Below, in pieces: positions 15,585 through 24,095 of a stretch of 42,084 nt of DNA. A program made the position numbers and the translations under genes. Each line of letters opens with the position of its first letter. Positions within the stretch are counted from its first letter, which is position 1. The notes beneath the pieces were generated by a model, which saw only the letters and a program-made list of their open reading frames with translations, was not told where the DNA came from and did not search any database. This DNA comes from an uncultured Clostridia bacterium (lineage in GTDB: Bacteria > Bacillota > Clostridia > Christensenellales > Borkfalkiaceae): assembly GCA_934271275.1 (NCBI GenBank), contig CAKQRD010000016.1:1-42084 (forward strand), in the 5' to 3' direction.

Positions 15585-17933
15585 ATGAAATCGAGAAGAA
15601 TAAGGACGTACGTTATAGGCAGTTTGGTGCTTGCCGTTGTGCTGTTGCTTGCCGTATATTTGGTTTTGATACTTTCAGGCGTTATAAGCGTAAAGCAAAG
15701 GCGCATAACCGTATCCGTATACAGCGTGGATAAGGTTTACGACGGAACGCCTCTCTATGCGGGCGAGGGATACATCGCAGACGGCGTTTTGAAGGACGGA
15801 CACAAAGCCGTTATAACTTCGATCGGAGAACAAACGAACGTAGGAAGCAGCGAAAGTCGTGCTACGGTTACTATTTTAGACGAAAATAAGACCGACGTTA
15901 CCAAGGAATATTCCATATCCTACGTTTCCGGTTCGATAACGGTCACGCCGATAAGAATTACGGTATATTCGGGCAGCGCGGATAAAAAATACGACGGTAC
16001 TCCGCTGACTTGCAGTGCTTGCGGTTTGGAAAACGGCGAGCTGCTTGATGGGCATAAGCTTGTTATTTCGACGAACGCTTCGCTTACCTACATAGGAAAG
16101 ATAGATAACAAAGTTCTGGTTAAAGTTGTCGACAGAAACGGAAAAGACGTTTCGGAATTTTACGAAATAGAAGAAAACCTCGGAACGCTGCTCGTTTCGA
16201 CGGAAGGAAACATCGGTCAAGGCGGAGGAGGAATCGGCGGCAGTGATCAGGACGGCGGTTCGGGCGGTGGTTCGGGTAGCGGCTCCGGCAGCGGTTCGGG
16301 CAGCGGCTCCGGAAGTGGTTCGGGTAGCGGCTCCGGCAGCGGTTCGGGTAGCGGCTCCGGTAGCGGTTCGGGCAGCGGTTCGGGCAGCGGTTCGGGTAGT
16401 GGTTCGGGCAGCGGTTCGGGCAGCGGTTCGGGCGGCGGTTCGATAGATCCCAACGATCCCGATTTGTCGGAAGGTGATTCCGGCTTTTACGATAAAAAGA
16501 GCTTGGTATTGATAATCAATTCAAATATAAGCGGGACTATTTACTTGAAGGTCGCCGAGTATTTCTGTTATGACGAAGTTATCGGCAACTGGGACGAGAC
16601 GAATTATAGCAGCAGTACGAGTATTTCTTCGCTAACGAATATGGAAAGAGTTAAAGACTCTTTGGAAGACGTGAGTATACCCGCGAACGTTAAAATTAAG
16701 GAAATAATTCCTCAACGATACGCTTGTATACCGTATTATGCGTATAACGTACCCGAGATAACCGAACACGAATATAATATCAATTATTTTTCTTACGACT
16801 TTACGGAGCAATTAAAGTATATGCCTGTGGAGGATCTGTCGGGAATGGATTTTGAATTCAAGGATTACCTTTCTATCGGCGATGACCTGAGGTCGGAATT
16901 ATTAAGGGTGATTGCAGAAAACAATCTTGACGAAAATATTGCGGCTACGGCATTATGGCTGAGGGGACTTGACAAATACGATGAGAACTTTTCTTTCCCC
17001 GAAGGCGAGGATAAAATTTTGTATTTTCTGACGAATGAGGACGCAAAAGGCGTGTGCAGACATTTTGCGACCGCCGCCGTTATGCTTTATCGCGCAATGG
17101 GAATTCCCGCAAAATATTGCGTAGGGTACGTCGGAGAAACGGAAGCCGATAAGGACGTGGAAATTGCAAAAGAAAAGGGACACGCTTGGGTAGAAATATA
17201 CGTCAACGGTGAATGGATTCAGCTTGAAGTGACGGGCGGAAATTCAGGCGGCGGTTCGGGTAGCGGATCGGGTAGTGGCTCCGGTAGCGGTTCGGGCAGC
17301 GGTTCCGGCAGTGGCTCCGGCAGTGGTTCGGGCAGCGGCTCCGGCAGCGGTTCGGGTAGTGGTTCCGGCAGCGGTTCGGGCGATGAAATGAAATGGGGCG
17401 ATGAACAAGACGGTATTTTATTAAATATAACCGTTGCGAGACGTACAAAAATTTATGACGGAGAAGAAGCAGGCTTTGAGATAAGCAGCGTAAGAGGGTT
17501 GCTCGCCGGACATAAAGTAGTTATCGAAAAGAAATATAAGAACGTCGGAAATTATTCCCTTTATGCAAGCGACGTCAGGGTGATTGACGAAAACGATAAC
17601 GACGTAACCAAAAGCTACAAGGTTAACGATTCCGTCCTTGCGAGAGACGCTCTCGTTATAGATGCGAGGGAGATAACGATTAAATCGAAATCGGCAAACA
17701 AGACGTACGACGGAGCGCCGCTTACCTGTAAGGATTTTGAGATAATTTCAGGCTCGCTCGTGAACGGCGATATTGTTTCCGTAGAATATTCGAGTAGCCA
17801 GATTCTTCCGGGTACAGCCGAAAACGTTATGGAAAAAATTAAAATTTGCGATAAAAACGGCAACGACGTTACCACGAATTACAAGGTGAAAACCGAAAGC
17901 GGGGTTCTCACCGTATATCCTCCCGCAAAGTAA
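15585..17933 (+). CDS. Membrane-anchored extracellular MBG protein with transglutaminase-like domain and Ser-Gly linkers
   Basis: 782 residues. A basic N-terminus and one membrane segment (9-31) put the rest outside the cell. Two MBG (YDG) domains follow (about 38-205), each with K-x-YDGTPL. A Ser-Gly repeat linker (about 212-287) leads to a transglutaminase-like domain with Cys491 in GVCRHFA, His533 in GHAWVEIY and Glu548 in WIQLEVTGG. The third catalytic position is usually Asp in the family; here it is Glu. A second Ser-Gly linker (about 552-604) and two more MBG domains complete it. Known transglutaminase-fold proteins act as peptidases or cross-linking enzymes; the substrate is not evident. 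It begins 17 bases after the second ATPase, behind GAGGGG, and is likely the outside partner of the cytosolic ATPases. Confidence 0.8.
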   Translation: MKSRRIRTYVIGSLVLAVVLLLAVYLVLILSGVISVKQRRITVSVYSVDKVYDGTPLYAGEGYIADGVLKDGHKAVITSIGEQTNVGSSESRATVTILDENKTDVTKEYSISYVSGSITVTPIRITVYSGSADKKYDGTPLTCSACGLENGELLDGHKLVISTNASLTYIGKIDNKVLVKVVDRNGKDVSEFYEIEENLGTLLVSTEGNIGQGGGGIGGSDQDGGSGGGSGSGSGSGSGSGSGSGSGSGSGSGSGSGSGSGSGSGSGSGSGSGSGSGSGSGSGGGSIDPNDPDLSEGDSGFYDKKSLVLIINSNISGTIYLKVAEYFCYDEVIGNWDETNYSSSTSISSLTNMERVKDSLEDVSIPANVKIKEIIPQRYACIPYYAYNVPEITEHEYNINYFSYDFTEQLKYMPVEDLSGMDFEFKDYLSIGDDLRSELLRVIAENNLDENIAATALWLRGLDKYDENFSFPEGEDKILYFLTNEDAKGVCRHFATAAVMLYRAMGIPAKYCVGYVGETEADKDVEIAKEKGHAWVEIYVNGEWIQLEVTGGNSGGGSGSGSGSGSGSGSGSGSGSGSGSGSGSGSGSGSGSGSGSGSGDEMKWGDEQDGILLNITVARRTKIYDGEEAGFEISSVRGLLAGHKVVIEKKYKNVGNYSLYASDVRVIDENDNDVTKSYKVNDSVLARDALVIDAREITIKSKSANKTYDGAPLTCKDFEIISGSLVNGDIVSVEYSSSQILPGTAENVMEKIKICDKNGNDVTTNYKVKTESGVLTVYPPAK
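16250..16443 (+). repeat. Ser-Gly minisatellite, array 1
   Basis: About 190 bases of 6- and 12-base units of the form GGTTCGGGCAGC, GGCTCCGGTAGC and close variants, encoding alternating Ser-Gly. Every unit is a multiple of three bases, so slippage changes linker length without breaking the frame. Confidence 0.9.
17244..17384 (+). repeat. Ser-Gly minisatellite, array 2
   Basis: About 140 bases of the same unit type as 16250-16443, forming the linker after the transglutaminase-like domain. The two arrays share units, so recombination between them could delete that domain in frame. Confidence 0.9.
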
Positions 17934-17934
17934 A

Positions 17935-19836
17935 ATGTTATACGAAAATTACGAAAAACGAATATTGAAAGTTCAGAAATTCCTGCTGGGCGTGAAAAAG
18001 TACAGGTTTCTGATAATAGCCGTCGCTTTCGTTTTGCTTCTGGCTATCGGCGCGTTCGTGTTTTTTAAGGGCGCGATGACTGCGGACTTAAAAGGAGATC
18101 TGGTATATACTTACGGCGAACAAATATCCGTAAGCGGTGCAAAATGCTTTTGCGGCAGAGCGGAGTATGAGTTCAGCAGCGACGGCGGAAGCAGTTGGAA
18201 TAAAGAAAGTCCGCTTCTTCCGGGCCATTATTCGGTGAGAGCAGTAAGCAAAAGAGCGTTCGGAAGAAAGGACGTAGGTAAGCCCGTTTCGCTTAAAATC
18301 AATAGGAAAGCGGTGGAAATCGGGTACGAGGATAAAAGACCGCTTTATGACGCGAAAGACGTCGGAATATACGCTTCGCTCGTCGGCGGAGACGAAATAA
18401 CGAATTACGAGTTGGAGTGTAACTATTTTTCCAAAAGAGACGCGGAAGTTATTGTTAAGAAGGCTTCTTTGAAGGTGCGGAACAAAGACGGAAAAGACGT
18501 TACGGAGGCTTACGAGTTTCAGATAGAGAAATACCGCTTGCTGCTCGACAAAATGAAGCTTGTAATTAAAGCGACGGACGCGGAAAAGGTTTACGACGGA
18601 CAACCGTTGTTTTCGGATAGATATGAGATGACAGAAGGAAAACTTGCCGACGGCGAAACGATCGTTGCAACTCCGAACAGAAGCATAACCGACGTCGGAA
18701 CGATAGATAACGAACTTATACTGAAAATTTTCGATTCAAAGCTTGCGGACGTAACGGACGATTACGAAATAACGTACGTTGCGGGAGAGCTAAAAGTATC
18801 GAAGAGATCTGTTAAGCTTATAGTTCCCGTTGCGGAAAAGGTTTACGACGGAACGTACGATATAGCAGCCGAAGCCGCTACTGCGGGAGACGGAGAGTAC
18901 CCGCTCGTATCGGGACACTTTGCCGCTTGCGAAATAAAAGCGGACAGAAAGGATATACGCGCGGCAAATGGAAAGATAACCTCTTTCGGAATATACGACG
19001 AAGAAGGCGTCGAGGTTACCGAAAATTACAGCGTCGAATATTCGGATTGCAACGTTTCGATATTAAAAAGAGAGATAATTATAGCTCCGAACGATTACGA
19101 GCGAATCTATGACGGAACGAAAAAAGTGGACGTAAAAATATCTGCGACTATGGATAGCCCCTATGATATGGCGGACGATCACGTTATAGAGGGTGAGTCG
19201 GAAGCGGATAGAAACGACGTGTATGCGAGTAAAAGCATTATAAAAGTTTATACGATATACGACGAAAATCGCGAAGACGTTACGGGGAATTATGACGTGA
19301 CCGTAAGAGACGGTGCGTTGCATATAGCGCCTAAACCGATAAAGGTGGCATTGTTCGAACGGCGAAAACAATATGACGGAAGCGTGCTTTCCGTGCCGGG
19401 CGCAAATGATTTTTGGCTACCGAACGATAAAACCGTTGACGGTGATTTTGTGGAAAAGGTATATAATATCGTAACGATGCAGGACGGAACGGAGACGAGA
19501 GCCGTAAAAGTCGGGGAATATTTATCCGTCGGCGAAGCGAAAATAGTAAGCGCGAGCGGAAAGGATATGAGCTATTGTTACGAGGCGGAATGCAGCGGAG
19601 CAATGATTATCGAAAAGCGAATCGTCAGGTTTACGGTTGACGAGAAAAACGGAGGGTATTCTTTTTCGGATTTGCGTTGCGTTTATAACGGCTTATTGAG
19701 CGGGCATAATTTCGTTGCCCCGAGCGAGACCTTCGATTCGGTCGAGAAACTATTGAGTTCTGTTATAATATACGACAGATTACATAACGACGTATCGGAA
19801 AACTATCTCTTGGAGTACGTTGAAAGCAGCGATTAG
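17935..19836 (+). CDS. Membrane-anchored extracellular MBG-repeat protein
   Basis: 633 residues. A basic N-terminal stretch and a single membrane segment (about 24-45) place nearly the whole protein outside. The ectodomain is a chain of MBG-type beta domains: motifs KVYDGQPL, KVYDGTYD, RIYDGTKK and KQYDGSVL are visible, each domain ending with a pattern such as D-V-T-x-x-Y followed by a strand. Two flanking modules (about 50-130 and 590-633) are more diverged. No catalytic residues or cell-wall anchor are seen. MBG repeats are extended stalks in bacterial adhesins. The ATG is one base past the stop of the previous gene without a clear ribosome site, so translation is probably coupled. It is the last gene of the operon; a terminator follows at 19865. 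Confidence 0.8.
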   Translation: MLYENYEKRILKVQKFLLGVKKYRFLIIAVAFVLLLAIGAFVFFKGAMTADLKGDLVYTYGEQISVSGAKCFCGRAEYEFSSDGGSSWNKESPLLPGHYSVRAVSKRAFGRKDVGKPVSLKINRKAVEIGYEDKRPLYDAKDVGIYASLVGGDEITNYELECNYFSKRDAEVIVKKASLKVRNKDGKDVTEAYEFQIEKYRLLLDKMKLVIKATDAEKVYDGQPLFSDRYEMTEGKLADGETIVATPNRSITDVGTIDNELILKIFDSKLADVTDDYEITYVAGELKVSKRSVKLIVPVAEKVYDGTYDIAAEAATAGDGEYPLVSGHFAACEIKADRKDIRAANGKITSFGIYDEEGVEVTENYSVEYSDCNVSILKREIIIAPNDYERIYDGTKKVDVKISATMDSPYDMADDHVIEGESEADRNDVYASKSIIKVYTIYDENREDVTGNYDVTVRDGALHIAPKPIKVALFERRKQYDGSVLSVPGANDFWLPNDKTVDGDFVEKVYNIVTMQDGTETRAVKVGEYLSVGEAKIVSASGKDMSYCYEAECSGAMIIEKRIVRFTVDEKNGGYSFSDLRCVYNGLLSGHNFVAPSETFDSVEKLLSSVIIYDRLHNDVSENYLLEYVESSD

Positions 19837-19864
19837 TTTTTATAACATAGCTTATCAGAAAAGA

Positions 19865-19900
19865 CGGCGGCATTGACTTGTTTAATGCCGCCGATTTTAT
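19865..19900 (+). terminator. Rho-independent terminator of the McrB-like operon
   Basis: A 10-bp perfect stem (CGGCGGCATT at 19865-19874, AATGCCGCCG at 19884-19893) with a 9-base loop, followed by ATTTTAT. It is 28 bases past the last stop codon. Confidence 0.75.
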
Positions 19901-19999
19901 GTCGGAGTTGAGCTGTTTAAGTTCGTGGTTTATTATGAAAACGACAAGTTACAATGAAATTTTCATTAAGAGATATTTTTAAAACTAATTGTATAATTA

Positions 20000-20035
20000 A
20001 AAAATGAGTTTGGTGTTTCGCCTGACTCATTTTTT
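20000..20035. terminator. Second, bidirectional terminator-like hairpin
   Basis: AAAAATGAGT (20000-20009) pairs with ACTCATTTTT (20025-20034), with an inner GGTG/CGCC stem. A-runs and T-runs flank it on opposite sides, as in bidirectional terminators. It separates the McrB-like operon from the helicase promoter. Confidence 0.6.
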
Positions 20036-20087
20036 ATGTAATCCATCTATATAGTTTTCGTTATAAAAATTTTTTAAATTAAAAAGT

Positions 20088-20110
20088 ACGCCTATTACTA
20101 TATTAGGCGT
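20088..20110. promoter_or_regulatory. Palindromic operator-like site, upstream copy
   Basis: A 23-base palindrome with arms ACGCCTA and TAGGCGT. A closely related palindrome in reverse orientation lies at 20236-20258. The pair brackets the promoter at 20193-20221, which fits a repressor that binds both sites. Confidence 0.5.
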
Positions 20111-20192
20111 AAAAAATAGGTGTGGTTAGTAAGTTAAGGCTATTTCAAGTTGCGTAAAACTGTCGAAATTTTGTACCGAATGTTTATTTTGC

Positions 20193-20221
20193 TTGTAATT
20201 TTATGAGCGATATGCTATACT
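20193..20221 (+). promoter_or_regulatory. Promoter of the helicase gene
   Basis: TTGTAA at 20193-20198 and TATACT at 20216-20221 with 17-base spacing. A further 8-bp inverted repeat, ATACTTAT/ATAAGTAT (20217-20224 and 20230-20237), overlaps the -10 box and expected start site. Confidence 0.55.
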
Positions 20222-20235
20222 TATAAAAAATAAGT

Positions 20236-20258
20236 ATGCCTAATATAGTATTAGGTGT
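20236..20258. promoter_or_regulatory. Palindromic operator-like site, downstream copy
   Basis: ATGCCTAAT and ATTAGGTGT arms; its reverse complement matches the site at 20088-20110 at about 19 of 23 positions. It lies just after the expected transcription start, a usual place for a roadblock-type repressor site. Confidence 0.5.
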
Positions 20259-20299
20259 AAAAACGCATAAAGGGAAAGAAGCGTGTCGGGAGGCAAATC

Positions 20300-22543
20300 G
20301 TGGCTGTTTCGTTATTTGAGCATAATGAAAAAGCTTATAGGTCTGCCCTTAAAATGTTAGAACAAACGGGCAGAGCCGCCATCGTTCATCCAACCGGTAC
20401 GGGTAAATCCTTTATCGGTTTTAAGTTATGTGAAGATTTTTCGGATAAAGTCGTTTGCTGGCTTTCTCCTTCCGAATATATTTTCAGAACGCAACTTGAA
20501 AACCTTGCGGACGTTTCCGACGGTTATCGGCCGCAAAACGTAAAGTTTTTTACTTACGCGCGGCTGATGAATTTATCGGATAAGGAAATTGTCGAAATTC
20601 AGCCCGATTATATAGTCCTCGACGAGTTCCATCGTGCGGGTGCGGAAGAGTGGGGCAAAGGCGTTCAAAAACTGCTTTCGGCATATAAATCAATTCCCGC
20701 TCTCGGACTTTCGGCGACGAACGTGCGATATCTCGATAACAGACGGGATATGGCGGACGAGCTTTTCGGTGGCAATATCGCGAGCTATATGACGCTCGGC
20801 GAAGCAATCGTTCGCGGAATCTTAAATGCTCCTAAATACGTTTTATCCGTATATTCGTGCAGAAAAAGTCTGAAAAAATACGAGGAACGGGTTCGCAGAG
20901 CCAAAAGCAAGGCGACGCGTGACGCGGCGGAGGAATATCTCGAAGAGCTGCGCCTTTCTTTGGATAAGGCGGAAGGAATCGAAGAAATTTTCAAGAAGCA
21001 TATCACGGACAAAAGCGGAAAATATATAGTTTTTTGCTCTGACTACGAACGTCTTTGCGAAATGACGGATAAAGTTCCAGAATGGTTCGGCGAAATTGAC
21101 GGAAACCCGCATATTTATAAGGCTTATTCGGAAGATCCTTCTACGGACGAGGCGTTTACGGCTTTCAAAAAAGACGATAGCGAACATTTGAAGCTTCTTT
21201 TTTGTATCGATATGCTGAACGAAGGCGTTCACGTTGACGACGTAAGCGGAGTGATTTTGCTTCGTCCTACGGTATCGCCCATTATATATAAACAGCAGAT
21301 AGGGCGTGCGCTTTCTGCAAGCAAGAAAACACAGCCCGTGATTTTCGATATTGTTCTGAACATTGAAAATTTGTACAGTATCGGCTCGATTGAAGACGAA
21401 ATGCAGGTGGCGACCGCGTATTACCGAAGCCACGGCGAAGGCGATAAGATTGCAGTTGAAAATTTTCGCGTTTACGACGAGGTACGCGAGTGCGGAGAGC
21501 TTTTCAATCGACTTAACGACACGCTTTCCGCATCGTGGGAATGTATGTATGAAGTTGCAAAAGAATACTACGATGCTCACGGTAATTTAGAGGTCGAAAA
21601 ACGGTTCGTTACGAAAGAAGGGTATTCGCTCGGCGCGTGGCTGAATACGCAAAGACTTGTTTATTCAGGAAAATCGCGGGGCAATTTGTCTCAAAAACAG
21701 ATAGAGAAACTGAATGCTATCGGAATGCGTTGGGAGAGTTCGCGGGATATTTCTTGGGAAAGAAACTACGCGACCGCGAAGGAATATTACGAAGAACACG
21801 GCGATTTGCTCCCGAGCGTAGCGGATAAAGCGTATCAGGGCATTGAACTCGGACGATGGATAGCACAGCTTCGCAGTTACAGAAAAAGCGGAATTTGCGG
21901 TAATTATCTGACGGATGAAAGAATAAAGCTGCTCGACGAAATCGGAATGGTTTGGGATGTTCCCGATTATCTGTTTGAGAAAAACTATGCCGCGCTTCTT
22001 GATTATTATAAGGAAAACGGGAATGCCGACGTGCCTTGTTACTATGTGACGGCGGATGGCTTGCGCTTGGGAACGTGGGTGTTTAACATCCGTAGTCGCA
22101 GAAAGAAAATCGGGCAGGGCGCAGAACTTACGGAAGAACAAATCAAACGGCTTGACGAATTAGGCTTTTCTTGGGACGGACGGCACAAAAATACGTGGGA
22201 TAAAGCTTATCTGGCGGCTTGCGAATACAAGAAAAAGAATGGCGATTTGAAAATCCCTGTGGCGTATGTGAGCAAGGACGGCATAAAGCTCGGCGTGTGG
22301 ATTCGTCGTCAAATAGACATTGGAGAAAACCATTCGACGAAGAAGAAGGAAAAACTGCTTGCACTTGGCGTGAATTTTGAAAAGACCGATTCGTGGGAAG
22401 TCAGATATGCGCTTGCAAAAGCATATTACGAAGAACATGGAAATCTCGATATTCCGTCAAAACATAAAGCCAACGGTATTTGGCTTTCAAAATGGGTGAA
22501 TGAACAACGATTTATATTGGCAACAGAGGAAAGAAACGGTTGA
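20300..22543 (+). CDS. DEAD/DEAH-type helicase with HA repeats, N-terminal part of a frameshifted gene
   Basis: 747 residues from a GTG with GGGAGG at 20288-20293. The SF2 helicase core shows Walker A HPTGTGKS (about 30-37), motif II LDEFH (about 106-110), motif III LSATN and motif VI QQIGRALSA. From about residue 410 come five helicase-associated (HA, PF03457-type) repeats of about 65 residues with Y-Y-x-x-H-G-x-L, LG-x-W and a closing IG-x-x-W. The fifth is cut at WVNEQRFI, and the rest of the repeat continues in the frame that becomes the gene at 22540. Frame comparison places a one-base loss at about 22508-22513. HA-repeat helicases are common on mobile DNA; the role here is unknown, possibly DNA processing or defence. 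Confidence 0.8.
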   Translation: MAVSLFEHNEKAYRSALKMLEQTGRAAIVHPTGTGKSFIGFKLCEDFSDKVVCWLSPSEYIFRTQLENLADVSDGYRPQNVKFFTYARLMNLSDKEIVEIQPDYIVLDEFHRAGAEEWGKGVQKLLSAYKSIPALGLSATNVRYLDNRRDMADELFGGNIASYMTLGEAIVRGILNAPKYVLSVYSCRKSLKKYEERVRRAKSKATRDAAEEYLEELRLSLDKAEGIEEIFKKHITDKSGKYIVFCSDYERLCEMTDKVPEWFGEIDGNPHIYKAYSEDPSTDEAFTAFKKDDSEHLKLLFCIDMLNEGVHVDDVSGVILLRPTVSPIIYKQQIGRALSASKKTQPVIFDIVLNIENLYSIGSIEDEMQVATAYYRSHGEGDKIAVENFRVYDEVRECGELFNRLNDTLSASWECMYEVAKEYYDAHGNLEVEKRFVTKEGYSLGAWLNTQRLVYSGKSRGNLSQKQIEKLNAIGMRWESSRDISWERNYATAKEYYEEHGDLLPSVADKAYQGIELGRWIAQLRSYRKSGICGNYLTDERIKLLDEIGMVWDVPDYLFEKNYAALLDYYKENGNADVPCYYVTADGLRLGTWVFNIRSRRKKIGQGAELTEEQIKRLDELGFSWDGRHKNTWDKAYLAACEYKKKNGDLKIPVAYVSKDGIKLGVWIRRQIDIGENHSTKKKEKLLALGVNFEKTDSWEVRYALAKAYYEEHGNLDIPSKHKANGIWLSKWVNEQRFILATEERNG

Positions 22544-23538
22544 CGGATGACCAAATTTCTCGTTTAAGCACCATAGGAATGGTATGGGATAATTCAATTG
22601 AAAAGAGAAACATTGATGTGTGGGAATGGAGATATGCAGAAGCGAAACGCTATTTCGACACGCACGGCGACCTTATCGTTCCGACGAATTATGTCGGCGC
22701 AGACGGGAAAAAACTTGGAACGTGGATTATCGTGCAACGGAGATATTACGCAGAAGGGAAACTGAAAAAAGACCAGATTGACCGTCTTTCGGCTATCGGA
22801 ATGATATGGAATCCTGATGACGCGTGGGAAAACGGATATCGGCATGCGGCGGCGTATTACGGCGAGAAGAAGGATTTACTTGTCCCGATTAGTTATGTAT
22901 GCACGGACGGTTTTACACTTGGCGTTTGGATCAGTAATCAACGGAATATGTGCAGAAATCCGAGAAAATACCAACAACTAACCGACGAACAAAAAGAACG
23001 GCTCGAAAAAATCGGTATGGTGTGGAGCGCGTTGGATGAACGCTGGAAGGCTTTTTACGATTTGGCGGCAGAATACCGCAAAGAACACGGAAATTTGCAA
23101 GTGGGACAGAAATATAAAACTGCCGACGGATATGGTCTTGGTAGTTGGGTTTCTTCTCAACGAAAACTATACGCCGAGGGAAAACTTGATATAGACAAAA
23201 CACAAAAACTCAATGCTATCGGTATGGACTGGATGTCTCCGCCTGCGCGAGCGTGGGAAACGCATTTTGAGGCTTGCAAGCGGTATTACGAAAATCACGG
23301 GAACTTGACCGTACCGTTATATTACACAGAACCGGACGGGTTTCAACTTGGAATGTGGCTCTGGCGAGTGCGTACCGGAAAGATAAAACTTCGCACGAGT
23401 GGAGAAAACGGAAATCAGATTGCGCGGCTGGAGTCTATAGGATTTGTTTTGCCGGAAAAAACTTACACAGAAACGGTTACGTCGCCAGTCCAACAAAAAA
23501 CGTGTGGCACAGGGTTAGCCGGAGGTGCGATGCAATGA
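22540..23538 (+). CDS. HA-repeat protein, C-terminal part of the frameshifted helicase
   Basis: 332 residues if read from TTG at 22540, but this frame is open from 22504 and its first codons (YIGNRGKKRLTDDQIS) complete the fifth HA repeat of the gene before. Four more HA repeats follow, each with Trp-rich ends such as LGTWIIVQRRYY and IGMIW. There is no ribosome site in front of the TTG, so it is better viewed as the second half of one protein of about 1080 residues than as a separate gene. Either the gene is broken in this strain or one base is wrong in the sequence. Its last codons overlap the start of the acetyltransferase at 23535. Confidence 0.75.
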   Translation: MTDDQISRLSTIGMVWDNSIEKRNIDVWEWRYAEAKRYFDTHGDLIVPTNYVGADGKKLGTWIIVQRRYYAEGKLKKDQIDRLSAIGMIWNPDDAWENGYRHAAAYYGEKKDLLVPISYVCTDGFTLGVWISNQRNMCRNPRKYQQLTDEQKERLEKIGMVWSALDERWKAFYDLAAEYRKEHGNLQVGQKYKTADGYGLGSWVSSQRKLYAEGKLDIDKTQKLNAIGMDWMSPPARAWETHFEACKRYYENHGNLTVPLYYTEPDGFQLGMWLWRVRTGKIKLRTSGENGNQIARLESIGFVLPEKTYTETVTSPVQQKTCGTGLAGGAMQ

Positions 23539-24080
23539 GTGCAAATAAGAATCTTTTGATAGTGGGCGAAGGTCAGTACGGACAAGTCGCAAAAGAAATC
23601 GCCGAGCAAAGCGAAACGTTTGAAACAGTAGCATTGCTTGATGACTTGTCTGATGATGTGAACTATAGGTACAAAATAACAGAATATTCATTTGCTTTTG
23701 TTGCGGTAGCGGATATGACGGAAAGGTTAAGACTTACAGGCATACTTGAAGAGTGCGGATATACGATTGTTACTTTGATTAGCCAGAAGTCGTATATCAG
23801 CAAGACTGCAAAAATAGGAAAAGGCGTTATGGTAGAGCCTTTCGCGGCGGTGAATAGCGGCGCGATTGTCAATGATTGCTGTTATATCGGTGCAAATGCA
23901 ACAATCGATTGCGGAAGTGAAGTCGGCAGAGGTTCTACGATATGTTGCGGAGCAACTGTTGTGGACAATACCTATGTGGAGCCGCAAACGGAAGTAAAGC
24001 ACGGGCAAATTTGTTACGGGAACAAACTCGCAAAGAAAACGCCCGAAGGGAATAATTATTGTTTTGAAGATGGAATGTAA
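23535..24080 (+). CDS. NeuD/PglD-family sugar O- or N-acyltransferase
   Basis: 181 residues. I start at the ATG at 23535 behind GGAGGTGC (23521-23528). Residues 1-75 form a small Rossmann-like domain (LLIVGEGQYGQVAKEIAE). The rest is a left-handed beta helix of hexapeptide repeats (AKIGKGVMVEPFAAV then GAIVNDCCYIGANATI and so on). This is the architecture of NeuD and PglD, which transfer an acetyl group from acetyl-CoA to a sugar amine or hydroxyl. With the aminotransferase and the sugar transferase that follow, the order matches PglD-PglE-PglC of the diacetylbacillosamine route, so N-acetylation of a UDP-4-amino sugar is likely. It overlaps the end of the helicase gene by four bases. Confidence 0.8.
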   Translation: MSANKNLLIVGEGQYGQVAKEIAEQSETFETVALLDDLSDDVNYRYKITEYSFAFVAVADMTERLRLTGILEECGYTIVTLISQKSYISKTAKIGKGVMVEPFAAVNSGAIVNDCCYIGANATIDCGSEVGRGSTICCGATVVDNTYVEPQTEVKHGQICYGNKLAKKTPEGNNYCFEDGM

Positions 24081-24095
24081 AAGGAGTTTTTACAA

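Noticed and set aside
16247..16453. Minus-strand open frame encoding Pro-Glu-Pro-Leu repeats
   Set aside because: It is the mirror of the Ser-Gly minisatellite on the plus strand; there is no ribosome site or independent support.
22500..22545. Programmed frameshift joining the two helicase parts
   Set aside because: No slippery heptamer of the usual form lies in the overlap, and the needed change equals one missing base, so mutation or sequencing error is simpler.
23274..23534. Longer N-terminus for the acetyltransferase
   Set aside because: The extra codons lie inside the HA-repeat gene, and a GGAGG site points to the ATG at 23535, where the Rossmann-like domain begins.
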